NCBI GenBank assembly: GCA_016706055.1
Contig: JADJKL010000008.1
Coordinates: forward strand, 248,001 to 312,000
DNA from: Chitinophagaceae bacterium
GTDB lineage: Bacteria; Bacteroidota; Bacteroidia; Chitinophagales; Chitinophagaceae
Reading direction: 5' to 3'
DNA length: 64,000 bases
Positions 1 through 7,236 of the stretch are shown in pieces. The translations under genes and the position numbers were made by a program. Numbering within the stretch: position 1 is the stretch's first letter; every line of letters starts with the position of its first letter. Under the pieces are notes generated by a model. The model saw nothing but the letters and a program-made list of their open reading frames with translations, did no database searches and was not told the DNA's origin.

Positions 1-2
1 TG

Positions 3-248
3 ATGCTAAGTGGAATTTGTGAGATACTCTTTGCTCTCTTGCTTATTTTTCCTTCTACAAGACGATTAGGTGCTTGGTGCATTATTTTGTTGCTGATTGC
101 AGTGTTTCCGGCTAACATTCAAATGATGATTAATTATATGAATGAGTCTAATCCAAAACTATGGATTGCAATTATCAGGTTGCCGTTACAAATTGTTTTG
201 ATTTGGTGGGCTTATAGTTTTACAAAAGAATTGAAGTATAAGGGCTAA
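3..248 (+). CDS. DoxX-family membrane protein, C-terminal part (5' end outside window)
   Basis: This is the last 81 residues of an integral membrane protein. The visible part has three hydrophobic segments separated by a short TRRLGAW turn and the string AVFPANIQM, which together resemble the C-terminal half of DoxX/DoxD-type proteins (four-helix inner-membrane proteins, roles mostly unclear). Full-length family members are about 120-140 residues, so the methionine at base 3 is probably internal and the gene starts left of the window. Family assignment rests on the general pattern only; another small quinone-oxidoreductase-like membrane protein is possible. Confidence 0.6.
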   Translation: MLSGICEILFALLLIFPSTRRLGAWCIILLLIAVFPANIQMMINYMNESNPKLWIAIIRLPLQIVLIWWAYSFTKELKYKG

Positions 249-446
249 AAGAATCATCAATAAATACATGAACACGGACCTGCCTGCCGGTAGGCAAGTT
301 GGAATGATTGAAGGGATGAACACAGATTTATCTGCTTCGCAGATTTTGATTGTTACCGGTAAGGAGGGTAGGAAATTGCTTCACTTCGTTCGCAATGACG
401 ACTATTAGAACAGACGATGATAGTAGTACTGAAGCGGGGTAAATAA
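249..446. repeat. Gene-free stretch with three palindromic repeat-like fragments
   Basis: No convincing gene lies here. Three short inverted repeats follow each other: TGCCT/AGGCA at 281-296, ATCTGC-TTC-GCAGAT at 330-344, and ATTGC/GCAAT at 375-396 with a TTCACTTCGTTC loop. The last resembles the GC-rich intergenic palindromes scattered through many Bacteroidota genomes. The CACAGATT/AATCTG theme recurs in the rpsF leader at 32383-32400. Read as degenerate dispersed palindromic elements; no function is visible. Confidence 0.45.
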
Positions 447-474
447 TAAAAAACTCCCCATCATCCGGGGAGTT
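447..474 (-). terminator. Rho-independent terminator after exuT
   Basis: On the minus strand an AACTCCCC/GGGGAGTT stem (8 bp, 7-nt loop) is followed by a run of T. It lies about 30 bp beyond the exuT stop and closes the hexuronate gene series. Confidence 0.8.
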
Positions 475-502
475 GTATAGTAAAGGTTAGTAAAAGAATT
501 AA

Positions 503-1861
503 TTATAGATCAATAATTGGGTTGTACTTTGGTACGAGTGATTTCATAACAGCCCATGCAATAAGATAAGCTACGGCACAAAAAGCAAACATAATAGTGT
601 AGCCAGTTTCTATATGGCCGAGAGCTTTGTAATGATCGAATAGTGCACCACCAACTTTAGTAACGATTACTCCGCCGATACCGCCCGCCATGCCACCGAT
701 ACCTACTACAGATGCGGTAGCTTTTTTAGGAAACATATCAGACACAGTTGTAAATAAATTAGCACTCCAAGCCTGATGAGCTGATGCACCAATACCGATA
801 AGTATCACTGGCATCCAGTAACTGATTTCTCCCAGCCATTGTGCAGCTAATACCACTAAAGGAATAAAGGCAATCATGAGCATGGCTCTCATTCTTCCAT
901 CATACGGTTTGTATCCTCTTTTTATAAAATACATAGGGAACCATCCACCACCAATGCTGCCGAACATTGTTAAGCTGTATAAAACTGCAAGCGGTAACAT
1001 GATTTCTGTACCTGTAATATTGTATTGATCTTTTAAATAAGCCGGCAACCAGAAAAGAAAAAACCACCATACCCCATCAGTCATAAATTTACCAAAGGCA
1101 AATGCCCAAGTTTGTTTGTATTGCAATAATCTTCCCCAGGAAACTTTTTCTTTGGTCTCTACAATATTATCTTCTACATCATCATTGTTGATATAAGCCA
1201 ACTCAGCTTTTGAAAGTCTTTTTTGTTCTTCAGGCTTATCATAAAAATATAACCAGAAAAAGAGCCACAAGAAACCAATAGCTCCAATAATTACAAAAGC
1301 AGCTTCCCATCCCCAGTGCTTAGCAATCCATGGAACAGTTAATGGTGCAAGGATAGCACCCACATTGGCACCGGAGTTAAAAATACCAGTGGCAAAAGAT
1401 CTTTCTTTTTTAGGAAAATATTCCGCAGTTGCTTTAATAGCACCGGGAAAGTTTCCAGCTTCTCCTAATGCTAATACAGCTCGGCTTACCATAAATCCTA
1501 TTACAGAAACAGGAACGGTAACAATACCAATCCAACCTAATGTAGTTGTAAAGGCTGTTCCAATTGGAATTGCCAATGCATGCAGTATAGCACCAATAGA
1601 CCAGATGCTGATTGCCCAGGCAAACCCTTTTTTGGTGCCGAGCTTATCAATAATACGTCCCGCAAATAACATGGCGATGGCATAAGTAAACTGAAATACG
1701 GCAGCTATATCAGCATAGTCGCTATTACTCCAGCCAAACTTTTCTTCCAGCGATGGTTTTAATATGCTAAGTACCTGTCTGTCGAGATAGTTGACAGTGG
1801 TAGCAAAAAATAACAGGGCACAAATCGTCCACCGGTACTTTCCGATTTTTTCTTTTAGCAT
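503..1861 (-). CDS. exuT: Hexuronate:proton symporter, MFS (ExuT-like)
   Basis: A 452-residue major facilitator with about twelve hydrophobic segments. The N-terminal VNYLDRQVLS string and the later GEAGNFPGAIKA string are hallmarks of the anion:cation symporter branch that includes E. coli ExuT. A soluble loop rich in charged residues sits between helices 6 and 7. It would import glucuronate and galacturonate across the inner membrane with protons. It is the last gene of the minus-strand hexuronate series, 29 bp after eda, and is followed by a strong terminator, which supports cotranscription. Related ACS-family substrates (other sugar acids) cannot be excluded from sequence alone, but the neighbours uxaC, kdgK and eda make hexuronate the best guess. 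Confidence 0.85.
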   Translation of the reverse strand: MLKEKIGKYRWTICALLFFATTVNYLDRQVLSILKPSLEEKFGWSNSDYADIAAVFQFTYAIAMLFAGRIIDKLGTKKGFAWAISIWSIGAILHALAIPIGTAFTTTLGWIGIVTVPVSVIGFMVSRAVLALGEAGNFPGAIKATAEYFPKKERSFATGIFNSGANVGAILAPLTVPWIAKHWGWEAAFVIIGAIGFLWLFFWLYFYDKPEEQKRLSKAELAYINNDDVEDNIVETKEKVSWGRLLQYKQTWAFAFGKFMTDGVWWFFLFWLPAYLKDQYNITGTEIMLPLAVLYSLTMFGSIGGGWFPMYFIKRGYKPYDGRMRAMLMIAFIPLVVLAAQWLGEISYWMPVILIGIGASAHQAWSANLFTTVSDMFPKKATASVVGIGGMAGGIGGVIVTKVGGALFDHYKALGHIETGYTIMFAFCAVAYLIAWAVMKSLVPKYNPIIDL

Positions 1862-1890
1862 TTGGCAAGTTTAAAGAGAAATATTAATCG

Positions 1891-2553
1891 TTATTTTTTA
1901 ATCGTTCCTATTAATTCTAAAACTTTCTTTGTTTCTGTTTCAATCGTTGTATAATCTTTTGCTTCCATTAGTTTTTTACTGATTAGTTTGCTACCCATAC
2001 CAACGGCACAAACACCGGCTTTGTACCAGCCTTCAATATTTTCTTTCGTAGTATCTACACCACCTGTTGGCATAAATAATAATTTAGGGAAGATATCTTT
2101 AATGCCACTTAAATAATCTGGCCCGAGCATATTGCCGGGGAATAATTTTATAAAACCAATTCCTGCATTTTCAGCAGCGATAATTTCTGTTGGTGTCATG
2201 CAACCGGGGCCATAAAAAATATCATTGGCTACACAATGGGCTGCTACATCGGGTACAAACCCAGGGCTTACCAGAAAGTCGGCTCCCGCAGCAAGATAGT
2301 CGGTAGCATGCTGCATATTTTTTATAGTACCTACACCGAGTAAGATGCCGGGCATTTCTGCATTACGAACTTCTACCATTTTTTTAAAGTTACTAAGGGC
2401 AGCTTCACCACGGTTAGTATATTCCACTGCTTTGATGCCAGCTTTGTAAATGGCTCTTAATACCTCTACACTTACAGTTTCATCTGGATTGAAATACAAA
2501 GGCAGTATGCCTTGTGCTACGATTGCGTCGGTTATTTTTTTTGTGTTACTCAT
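1891..2553 (-). CDS. eda: KDPG / 4-hydroxy-2-oxoglutarate aldolase
   Basis: A 220-residue class I aldolase that splits 2-keto-3-deoxy-6-phosphogluconate into pyruvate and glyceraldehyde-3-phosphate. Visible marks are the AVEYTNRG strand with the catalytic Glu (about E44), the GIGFIKLFPGN segment with the Schiff-base Lys (about K136) and the phosphate-binding MPTGGV loop near residue 165. The ATG at 2553 (MSNTKK) is chosen over a longer reading because family members start just before the first helix. It follows the YhcH-type gene, with a long hairpin between the two, and precedes exuT. It supplies the last step of the pathway. Confidence 0.9.
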   Translation of the reverse strand: MSNTKKITDAIVAQGILPLYFNPDETVSVEVLRAIYKAGIKAVEYTNRGEAALSNFKKMVEVRNAEMPGILLGVGTIKNMQHATDYLAAGADFLVSPGFVPDVAAHCVANDIFYGPGCMTPTEIIAAENAGIGFIKLFPGNMLGPDYLSGIKDIFPKLLFMPTGGVDTTKENIEGWYKAGVCAVGMGSKLISKKLMEAKDYTTIETETKKVLELIGTIKK

Positions 2554-2567
2554 ATAGATTTTATTTG

Positions 2568-2638
2568 GCCACGAAGGCACAAAGGCTCTAAGAAATACCT
2601 AATACAGCTTGCCCTTTGTGTCTTTGTACCTTCGTGGC
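2568..2638. repeat. Long imperfect inverted repeat between yhcH and eda
   Basis: GCCACGAAGG (2568-2577) pairs with CCTTCGTGGC (2629-2638); after one mismatch ACAAAG pairs with CTTTGT, giving 16 paired bases around a loop of about 37 nt. There is no T-run, so it is not a standard terminator. The CCACGAAGGCACAAAG theme resembles intergenic repeats seen in many Bacteroidota genomes. It could set the ratio of upstream to downstream message in the operon, but this is inference. Confidence 0.55.
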
Positions 2639-2645
2639 AGTTGTT

Positions 2646-3095
2646 TTAAATTTTTACTTTTATCACTAACTTTTTTATCTCTCCTTCTCCAATCATCGGG
2701 GCATGCACATCTTCCGGATAGAAGATAGCAAACTGACCATCGGTTAATTGAAAAGAAGTGTCCGGCTTATCACTAAAGAAGCGAACATCTTTTTCTGTAT
2801 TGTAATCACCGTTGGGTGTTACACATTTTGTTCTTGGTTTCCAGTAAATGGTTTCTACTCCTTTTATGCAAAGCTGTATGTCAATATTTTTATCATGACA
2901 TTCAAACTTGGCAAGACTTGCTTCTGCTGTTTTTCCCTGTGCATTGCTGAATATTGCTTTTAAGCCATCTGCAATATCTGATTTACCATCGGCTGCATTG
3001 GCAAGGTCTGTTGCATTGATGAATTCAAATGCTTTTGCAAATGAGGGATGGAGAGAAAAGTATTTTGATGCGTTTTGTATTGTGTCGATTATCAT
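2646..3095 (-). CDS. YhcH/YjgK/YiaL-family cupin-like protein
   Basis: A 149-residue protein of the YhcH/YjgK/YiaL family, a beta-sandwich fold related to the small EbgC domain. The HDKNIDIQ motif around the middle and the FYPEDVHAP motif near the C-terminus hold the His and acidic residues expected to bind metal. Start at 3095 (MIIDTIQNA) is where the family alignment begins; the 16 residues that could precede it read through a repeat. E. coli relatives act on sugar acids (YhcH/NanQ as a sialic-acid anomerase). Between kdgK and eda it may act as a mutarotase or isomerase on a uronate intermediate; this role is inferred. Confidence 0.85.
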   Translation of the reverse strand: MIIDTIQNASKYFSLHPSFAKAFEFINATDLANAADGKSDIADGLKAIFSNAQGKTAEASLAKFECHDKNIDIQLCIKGVETIYWKPRTKCVTPNGDYNTEKDVRFFSDKPDTSFQLTDGQFAIFYPEDVHAPMIGEGEIKKLVIKVKI

Positions 3096-3100
3096 ATGTT

Positions 3101-3163
3101 CAGACCTCCCTAAATCCCTCCGAAGGAGAGACTTGCCACTCACAGCCCTGAGAGCAACAAGTG
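3101..3163. repeat. Intergenic repeat upstream of yhcH
   Basis: The string ACCTCCCTAAATCCCTCCG is followed by AAGGAGAGACTT and by a CCACT/AGTGG inverted repeat (3133-3163 region). A related string, TCCTCCCTTTAGGGAGAC, occurs at 3311-3328 just past the expected kdgK stop. The two look like copies of one small dispersed element flanking the kdgK-yhcH junction. Confidence 0.4.
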
Positions 3164-3277
3164 GTTTATTTTTTTAATGATGAATAAAGAACAGAAAGTT
3201 GAAGAGTGCGACGCAACGAAGATGCCATGAAAAACAAATGCTGGTAACAAAATCGTTCAACTCATTTCTATAAAGAA

Positions 3278-4363
3278 CTAATAAATAAAAAAAAGACTGA
3301 TAGGTCTAAGTCCTCCCTTTAGGGAGACAGAGGTCTTCTTACCTCTGCACCCTCCACTACCATCACCCTTCATCAAATCTTTTACGTCACTCAATGTTGC
3401 ATGGTTCAAGTCTCCAGGTATTGTATGCTTGATTGCAGATGCGGCTACACCAAACTCAGCAGCTTCATTCATTGGCATACCAGTTACCAAACCATAAATT
3501 AAACCACTGGCAAATGAATCACCACTCCCTACACGGTCAACGATACGTACACTGTATTCCTTAGTGTGGTAAAATTCGCTGCCATCATATACCAATGCAC
3601 TCCATCCGTTATCACTGGCACTATGGCTTTCTCTTAATGAAGATGCGATGAATTTGAATCCAAATCTTTCTTTCATTTGTTTGAATACATCTTTAAAACC
3701 ATCGAGGTTTAGTTCGCCTTTTGTTACATCCGTATTGGCCGCTTTAAAACCAAGACACAGATCAGCATCTTCTTCGTTACCGATACATACATCCACATTT
3801 TCGCAAAGCTTTGTCATCACTTCTCTTGCTTTTTCTTTGGTCCATAATTTTTTACGGAAGTTCAGATCAATACTGGTAGTGATACCTCTTGCTTTTGCAG
3901 CTTTTAGTGCAGCATCCGTTAATGCGGCAGCTTTATCGCTGAGTGCAGGAGTTATGCCTGTAGTATGAAACCAACTGGCACCTTCAAATATTTTATCAAA
4001 ATCAAATTCAGAAGCATCAACATCTGCAATAGAAGCATGTGCCCTGTCGTATATAACTTGTGATGCTCTCATAGAAGCACCTGTTTCTAAAAAATAAATT
4101 CCTAGACGTTCACCACCTCTTGCTACAAACTGAGTATCTACACCATAGCGACGCAAATGATTAATTGCAGATTGTCCGATTGCATTGTTTGGCACTTTGG
4201 AAACGAATGTTCCGTTTAATCCATAATTACATAATGCAGCAGAAACGTTGGCTTCACCACCACCATAAGTAATGTCGAATGTATCCGCTTGTACAAATCG
4301 TTTAAAATCGGGAGTTGATAAGCGTAACATTATTTCTCCGAGAGTTACTACTTTCTTTGGCAT
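3278..4363 (-). CDS. kdgK: 2-keto-3-deoxygluconate kinase, PfkB family (C-terminus shifted)
   Basis: Phosphorylates KDG to KDPG with ATP. The N-terminal GGGEANVSAAL string binds the sugar and the DRVGSGDSFASGL signature near residue 280 holds the catalytic Asp of PfkB kinases. The literal reading is 361 residues, but after residue 337 it runs through GCRGKKTSVSLKGG, which is translated repeat. Family members usually end GDGSGRVQR. Adding one base to the GGG run at 3350-3352 gives GDGSGGVQR followed by a stop at 3339-3341 (341 residues). I therefore read the true end as 3339 and the tail as a frameshift artefact. The intergenic region towards uxaC holds paired palindromes that probably control this gene. 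Confidence 0.88.
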   Translation of the reverse strand: MPKKVVTLGEIMLRLSTPDFKRFVQADTFDITYGGGEANVSAALCNYGLNGTFVSKVPNNAIGQSAINHLRRYGVDTQFVARGGERLGIYFLETGASMRASQVIYDRAHASIADVDASEFDFDKIFEGASWFHTTGITPALSDKAAALTDAALKAAKARGITTSIDLNFRKKLWTKEKAREVMTKLCENVDVCIGNEEDADLCLGFKAANTDVTKGELNLDGFKDVFKQMKERFGFKFIASSLRESHSASDNGWSALVYDGSEFYHTKEYSVRIVDRVGSGDSFASGLIYGLVTGMPMNEAAEFGVAASAIKHTIPGDLNHATLSDVKDLMKGDGSGGCRGKKTSVSLKGGLRPISLFFIY

Positions 4364-4383
4364 GCTCTATTTTTTAATATTAG

Positions 4384-5937
4384 TTATTTAATGTTTGAAA
4401 GATACATCATGCAATCAGTGAATATTACGATTGTGCCGAATAAATTACCGGTATCGTTCCCGAAAATCGCCGGTATCGATACCGAAAATGTTGTTTTATG
4501 ATGATGCTGATTTCTTTTTCTCTGATTTTTCTCCAGTTCCCAGTTAAAATAATGTTTTGCATTATTGAAACAGATATCCTGAATCACTTTTCCTGTCCAC
4601 TCAATATCATTTGGTAATTCACCATTTTCTATTTCTTCACCAAAAAGATTACAAAGTATTCTTCTGAAATATTCATGACGCGGAAAAGAAAGGAATGAAC
4701 GGCTATCCGTCAACATTCCGATAAAGCGGCTGAGCAATCCCATATTGCTGAGTGCATTGATCTGTTTGGTCATCCCATCTTTCTGATCAAGGAACCACCA
4801 GGAAGAACCCCATTGCACTTTTCCGGCTGCAGTGCCATCATTGAAATTGCCAATCATGGTAGCAAACAATTCATTGTCAGCAGGATTTAAATTATAAATA
4901 ATTGTTTTTGCCAGCGTATCATTCTTATCCAAACGATTTAAAAATTTAGACAAGGTTCTTGCCTGCGAAAAATCACCAATGCTATCCCAACCTGTATCAG
5001 GTCCTAGTTTGCCTAACATGCGGCTGTTGTTATTTCTCAATGCACCAAGATGGTATTGCTGCACAAATCCTTTTTCCCAATCCCACTCTGCAAAGTTTAC
5101 CAGCATTGCTGATTTGAATTTGCGGTTTTCCAATAAAGTCAACTCTACACCCGAACGGATATTGGCGAAGATGCCAGCTATCTCTGTAGTGGTATAATCC
5201 TCTGCATAGATTTCTTCCAAGCCATGATCGCTGATATTGCAATTGTTGTCAACAAAATAAGCATGACGCTTTTTCAATGCTGATAAATAATCATTGTAGG
5301 TGCTGATGGAAACATCGGCTGCTTTTTCCAAACCAGTGAGATAATTATTAAAGCCAGCACTGTCGTCCACATTCATTGCTTTATCCGGACGAAAAGCAGG
5401 CAATACTTTTACTGACCAATTGTCTTTACTTATTTTCTGATGATGCTCTAAATTATCTAGGGGATCGTCTGTTGTGCAAACAACTTTTACATTCATTTTT
5501 TCCAGCAATCCACGAACACTGTATTCTTTTGATTGTAACTTTTCATTACACTCATCATAAATACTTTTAGCAGAGTCTGCATTCAATATGGTATTGATGT
5601 CAAAGTAACGTTGCAATTCTAAATGCGTCCAGTGATACAATGGATTTCTTAATGTATATGGAACAGTTGCTGCCCATGCACGGAATTTTTCCCAATCCGA
5701 TTTATCACCGGTGATGTAGGCTTCTTCCACACCGTTTGTACGCATAGCTCTCCATTTATAATGGTCACCGTTCAGCCATACTTTGCTGATGTTTTCAAAA
5801 CTAGCATCGTCTGCCATTTCATTTGGCGGTAAGTGGTTGTGATAATCAATGATGGGCATGTTCTTGGCATACTCATGATACAATCGCTGCGCTGTTGCAT
5901 TGCTCAGCAAGAAATTTTCGTTGAGAAATTTTTTCAT
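4384..5937 (-). CDS. uxaC: Uronate (glucuronate) isomerase (C-terminus shifted)
   Basis: Converts D-glucuronate to D-fructuronate (and galacturonate to tagaturonate). The sequence follows UxaC throughout: DYHNHLPP (metal-binding HxH) near residue 31, KWRAMRTNG, NPLYHWTHLEL, RPDKAMN, GALRNNN, and LTDSRSFLSFPRHEYFRRIL. The literal frame is 517 residues against about 466-480 for the family. After WELEK (about residue 469) it reads through the intergenic palindromes. Adding one A to the five-A run (4526-4530 on the plus strand) gives KSEKKKSASS and a stop at 4496-4498, total 480 residues. The extension is thus very likely an artefact of one missing base. It follows the SDR gene by 8 bp. Confidence 0.9.
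   Translation of the reverse strand: MKKFLNENFLLSNATAQRLYHEYAKNMPIIDYHNHLPPNEMADDASFENISKVWLNGDHYKWRAMRTNGVEEAYITGDKSDWEKFRAWAATVPYTLRNPLYHWTHLELQRYFDINTILNADSAKSIYDECNEKLQSKEYSVRGLLEKMNVKVVCTTDDPLDNLEHHQKISKDNWSVKVLPAFRPDKAMNVDDSAGFNNYLTGLEKAADVSISTYNDYLSALKKRHAYFVDNNCNISDHGLEEIYAEDYTTTEIAGIFANIRSGVELTLLENRKFKSAMLVNFAEWDWEKGFVQQYHLGALRNNNSRMLGKLGPDTGWDSIGDFSQARTLSKFLNRLDKNDTLAKTIIYNLNPADNELFATMIGNFNDGTAAGKVQWGSSWWFLDQKDGMTKQINALSNMGLLSRFIGMLTDSRSFLSFPRHEYFRRILCNLFGEEIENGELPNDIEWTGKVIQDICFNNAKHYFNWELEKNQRKRNQHHHKTTFSVSIPAIFGNDTGNLFGTIVIFTDCMMYLSNIK
4449..4484 (-). promoter_or_regulatory. Tandem palindromic operator upstream of kdgK (LacI-like)
   Basis: CGGTATCGATACCG at 4471-4484 is a perfect 14-bp palindrome with a central CG. 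A second copy, CGGTATCGTTCCCG at 4449-4462, matches it at 12 of 14 positions. Centres are 22 bp apart, two helical turns, so two bound dimers would lie on one face. Central-CG palindromes are typical of LacI-family operators. The sites lie about 90-120 bp upstream of kdgK, and just past the expected end of uxaC once its frameshift is repaired. Binding protein and ligand are not visible in the window. Confidence 0.6.
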
Positions 5938-5945
5938 ACAATTAT

Positions 5946-6758
5946 TTATACTCCGCTAAACGCAGAAAAACCACCGTCAACATTTATTATTGTCCCATTT
6001 ACAAAACTGGAAGCATCACTTAAAAGCCATACTAAAGCTCCGGCTAATTCAGCAGGATTGCCAAATCGCTTAAACGGCGTTTGTTGAATAACCGCATTTC
6101 CTCTTTCTGTAAAAGACCCATCAGTATTACTTAATAACGATTTATTCTGTTCTGTTAGAAAAAATCCTGGCGCAATAGCATTCATTCTTATTTTATCACT
6201 ATATCGATTTGCCAATTCTACGGCGAACCAACGGGTATATGCATCTATTGCAGATTTGGCAAGGCTGTAGCCGAGCACTTTTGTTAATGCCCGTTGCGAT
6301 GCCATAGATGATATGTTGACAATGCTTCCATTGTCTGATTTTGAAATTTCTTTTCCAAAAACCTGCGTTGGTAAAAGAATACCGAATAAATTCAGATCCA
6401 CTACCTTTTTAAAAGCATCAATATTTAGGTTAAATAAATCTACAGATGGTTAAACAACTGCTTCTGGTAAATTGCCGCCTGCGGCATTTACCAATCCATC
6501 AATTTTTCCTGTAACAGAAAGGATTTTAGTGCAGGCTTCAGTTAGTTGTTTTTCATCTGTTACATCTGCAATAAGCGGTATGGCAGTGCCGCCATTCGCA
6601 ACAATTTTCTTTGCTCTTTCATTTGCAACATTTTCATTTCTACCCAAAATACCAACTGTGCCGCCTGCTGAAGCTATAGATTGCACAAAAACTTCTCCAA
6701 GAACACCTGTACCGCCTGTAACTATTATCGTTTTTCCTTTTAAATTGAATGAATGCAT
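5946..6758 (-). pseudogene. SDR-family D-mannonate/fructuronate oxidoreductase, interrupted by an in-frame stop
   Basis: Rossmann-fold short-chain dehydrogenase: TGGTGVLG dinucleotide motif near residue 14, NAAGG strand end, catalytic Ser in NISSM and YxxxK as YSLAK, then the NVDGGFSAFSGV C-terminus. Next to uxaC it should reduce fructuronate to mannonate. A TAA at 6450-6452 splits it after LPEAVV. The frame continues correctly through PSVDLFNLNIDAFKKVVDLN, so this is a single nonsense codon, most simply CAA (Gln) changed to TAA, and not an indel. Whole length would be 270 residues from ATG 6758. It may be a true null mutation, a mixed-population site or a base-call error. First gene of the series; no mannonate dehydratase is nearby. 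Confidence 0.75.
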
Positions 6759-6798
6759 GTTGAACAAATTATTATTTCAATTTGGAAGTTATTTCATT

Positions 6799-6813
6799 TT
6801 GATAGAATATCAA
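6799..6813. promoter_or_regulatory. Possible operator upstream of the SDR gene
   Basis: TTGATA-GAA-TATCAA is a perfect 6-bp inverted repeat 41 bp upstream of the SDR start. It is unlike the palindromes before kdgK. A regulator site is possible, but AT-rich palindromes of this length also arise by chance. Confidence 0.25.
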
Positions 6814-6866
6814 TATTGACTTGGTAATTCGACTTTTAATCTATGTCAACCATTCAGGTGTTTTAT

Positions 6867-6897
6867 TTTGACTACTAGGCAATAGCTTATATATTTG
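6867..6897 (+). promoter_or_regulatory. Bacteroidota-type housekeeping promoter for tRNA-Ala
   Basis: TTTG at 6867-6870, 19 bp, then TATATTTG at 6890-6897 matches the primary sigma consensus of this phylum exactly. The tRNA begins 12 bp downstream. Confidence 0.8.
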
Positions 6898-6909
6898 CAA
6901 TCCTTTTTA

Positions 6910-6983
6910 GGGGGTTTAGCTCAGTTGGCTAGAGTATTTGCATGGCATGCAAAGGGTCACCGGTTCGACTCCGGTAACCTCCA
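6910..6983 (+). tRNA. tRNA-Ala (GGC)
   Basis: Complete cloverleaf: acceptor GGGGGTT/AACCTCC (one G-U pair), D-arm GCTC/GAGT, anticodon stem TTTGC/GCAAA around loop ATGGCAT with anticodon GGC, and T-arm ACCGG-TTCGACT-CCGGT. The discriminator base is A (6983) and a full CCA is not encoded. It has its own promoter and terminator, so it is a single-gene unit. Confidence 0.96.
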
Positions 6984-6989
6984 CAAACT

Positions 6990-7014
6990 GCCCGGATTAT
7001 TCCGGGCTTTTTTT
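6990..7014 (+). terminator. Terminator after tRNA-Ala
   Basis: GCCCGG-ATTATT-CCGGGC followed by seven T; it starts 7 bp after the tRNA. Confidence 0.9.
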
Positions 7015-7074
7015 ATGAATTAGTTTTTTAAACCTTCCTTGTAGTAATTTTGTTTTATTGTCAAATTATATACC

Positions 7075-7236
7075 ATGGGAGTATGGAACCAAATAGCAGA
7101 ATATCTCTACCTTAAAAAGAAAGATCCAAATAGGCCAAAAGATAAATGGATAGGATACATGCAAGGCATCAATCGCATTAGCCTTTTTGTATTTTTGATT
7201 TGTTTGATTATACTTGCAATTAAATTGCTTCGCTGA
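7075..7236 (+). CDS. Small single-pass membrane protein (53 residues; DUF6728-like)
   Basis: ATG at 7075 opens MGVWNQIAEYLYLKKKDP and the frame ends at TGA 7234-7236. The first 33 residues are soluble with a KKKDPNRPKDK segment, then one hydrophobic helix (SLFVFLICLIILAIKLL) ends one residue before the C-terminus. The pattern (Trp-containing start, Asp-Pro-x-x-Pro, Met-x-x-Ile-Asn-Arg before the helix) recalls the small DUF6728 proteins of Bacteroidota, but that name is tentative. The stop overlaps the 3' end of lpxB by 17 bp on the opposite strand. Function unknown. Confidence 0.6.
   Translation: MGVWNQIAEYLYLKKKDPNRPKDKWIGYMQGINRISLFVFLICLIILAIKLLR

Noticed and set aside
5946..6758. Recoding of TAA (alternative genetic code)
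   Set aside because: All other genes end normally at TAA, TAG or TGA; a single case does not support recoding.
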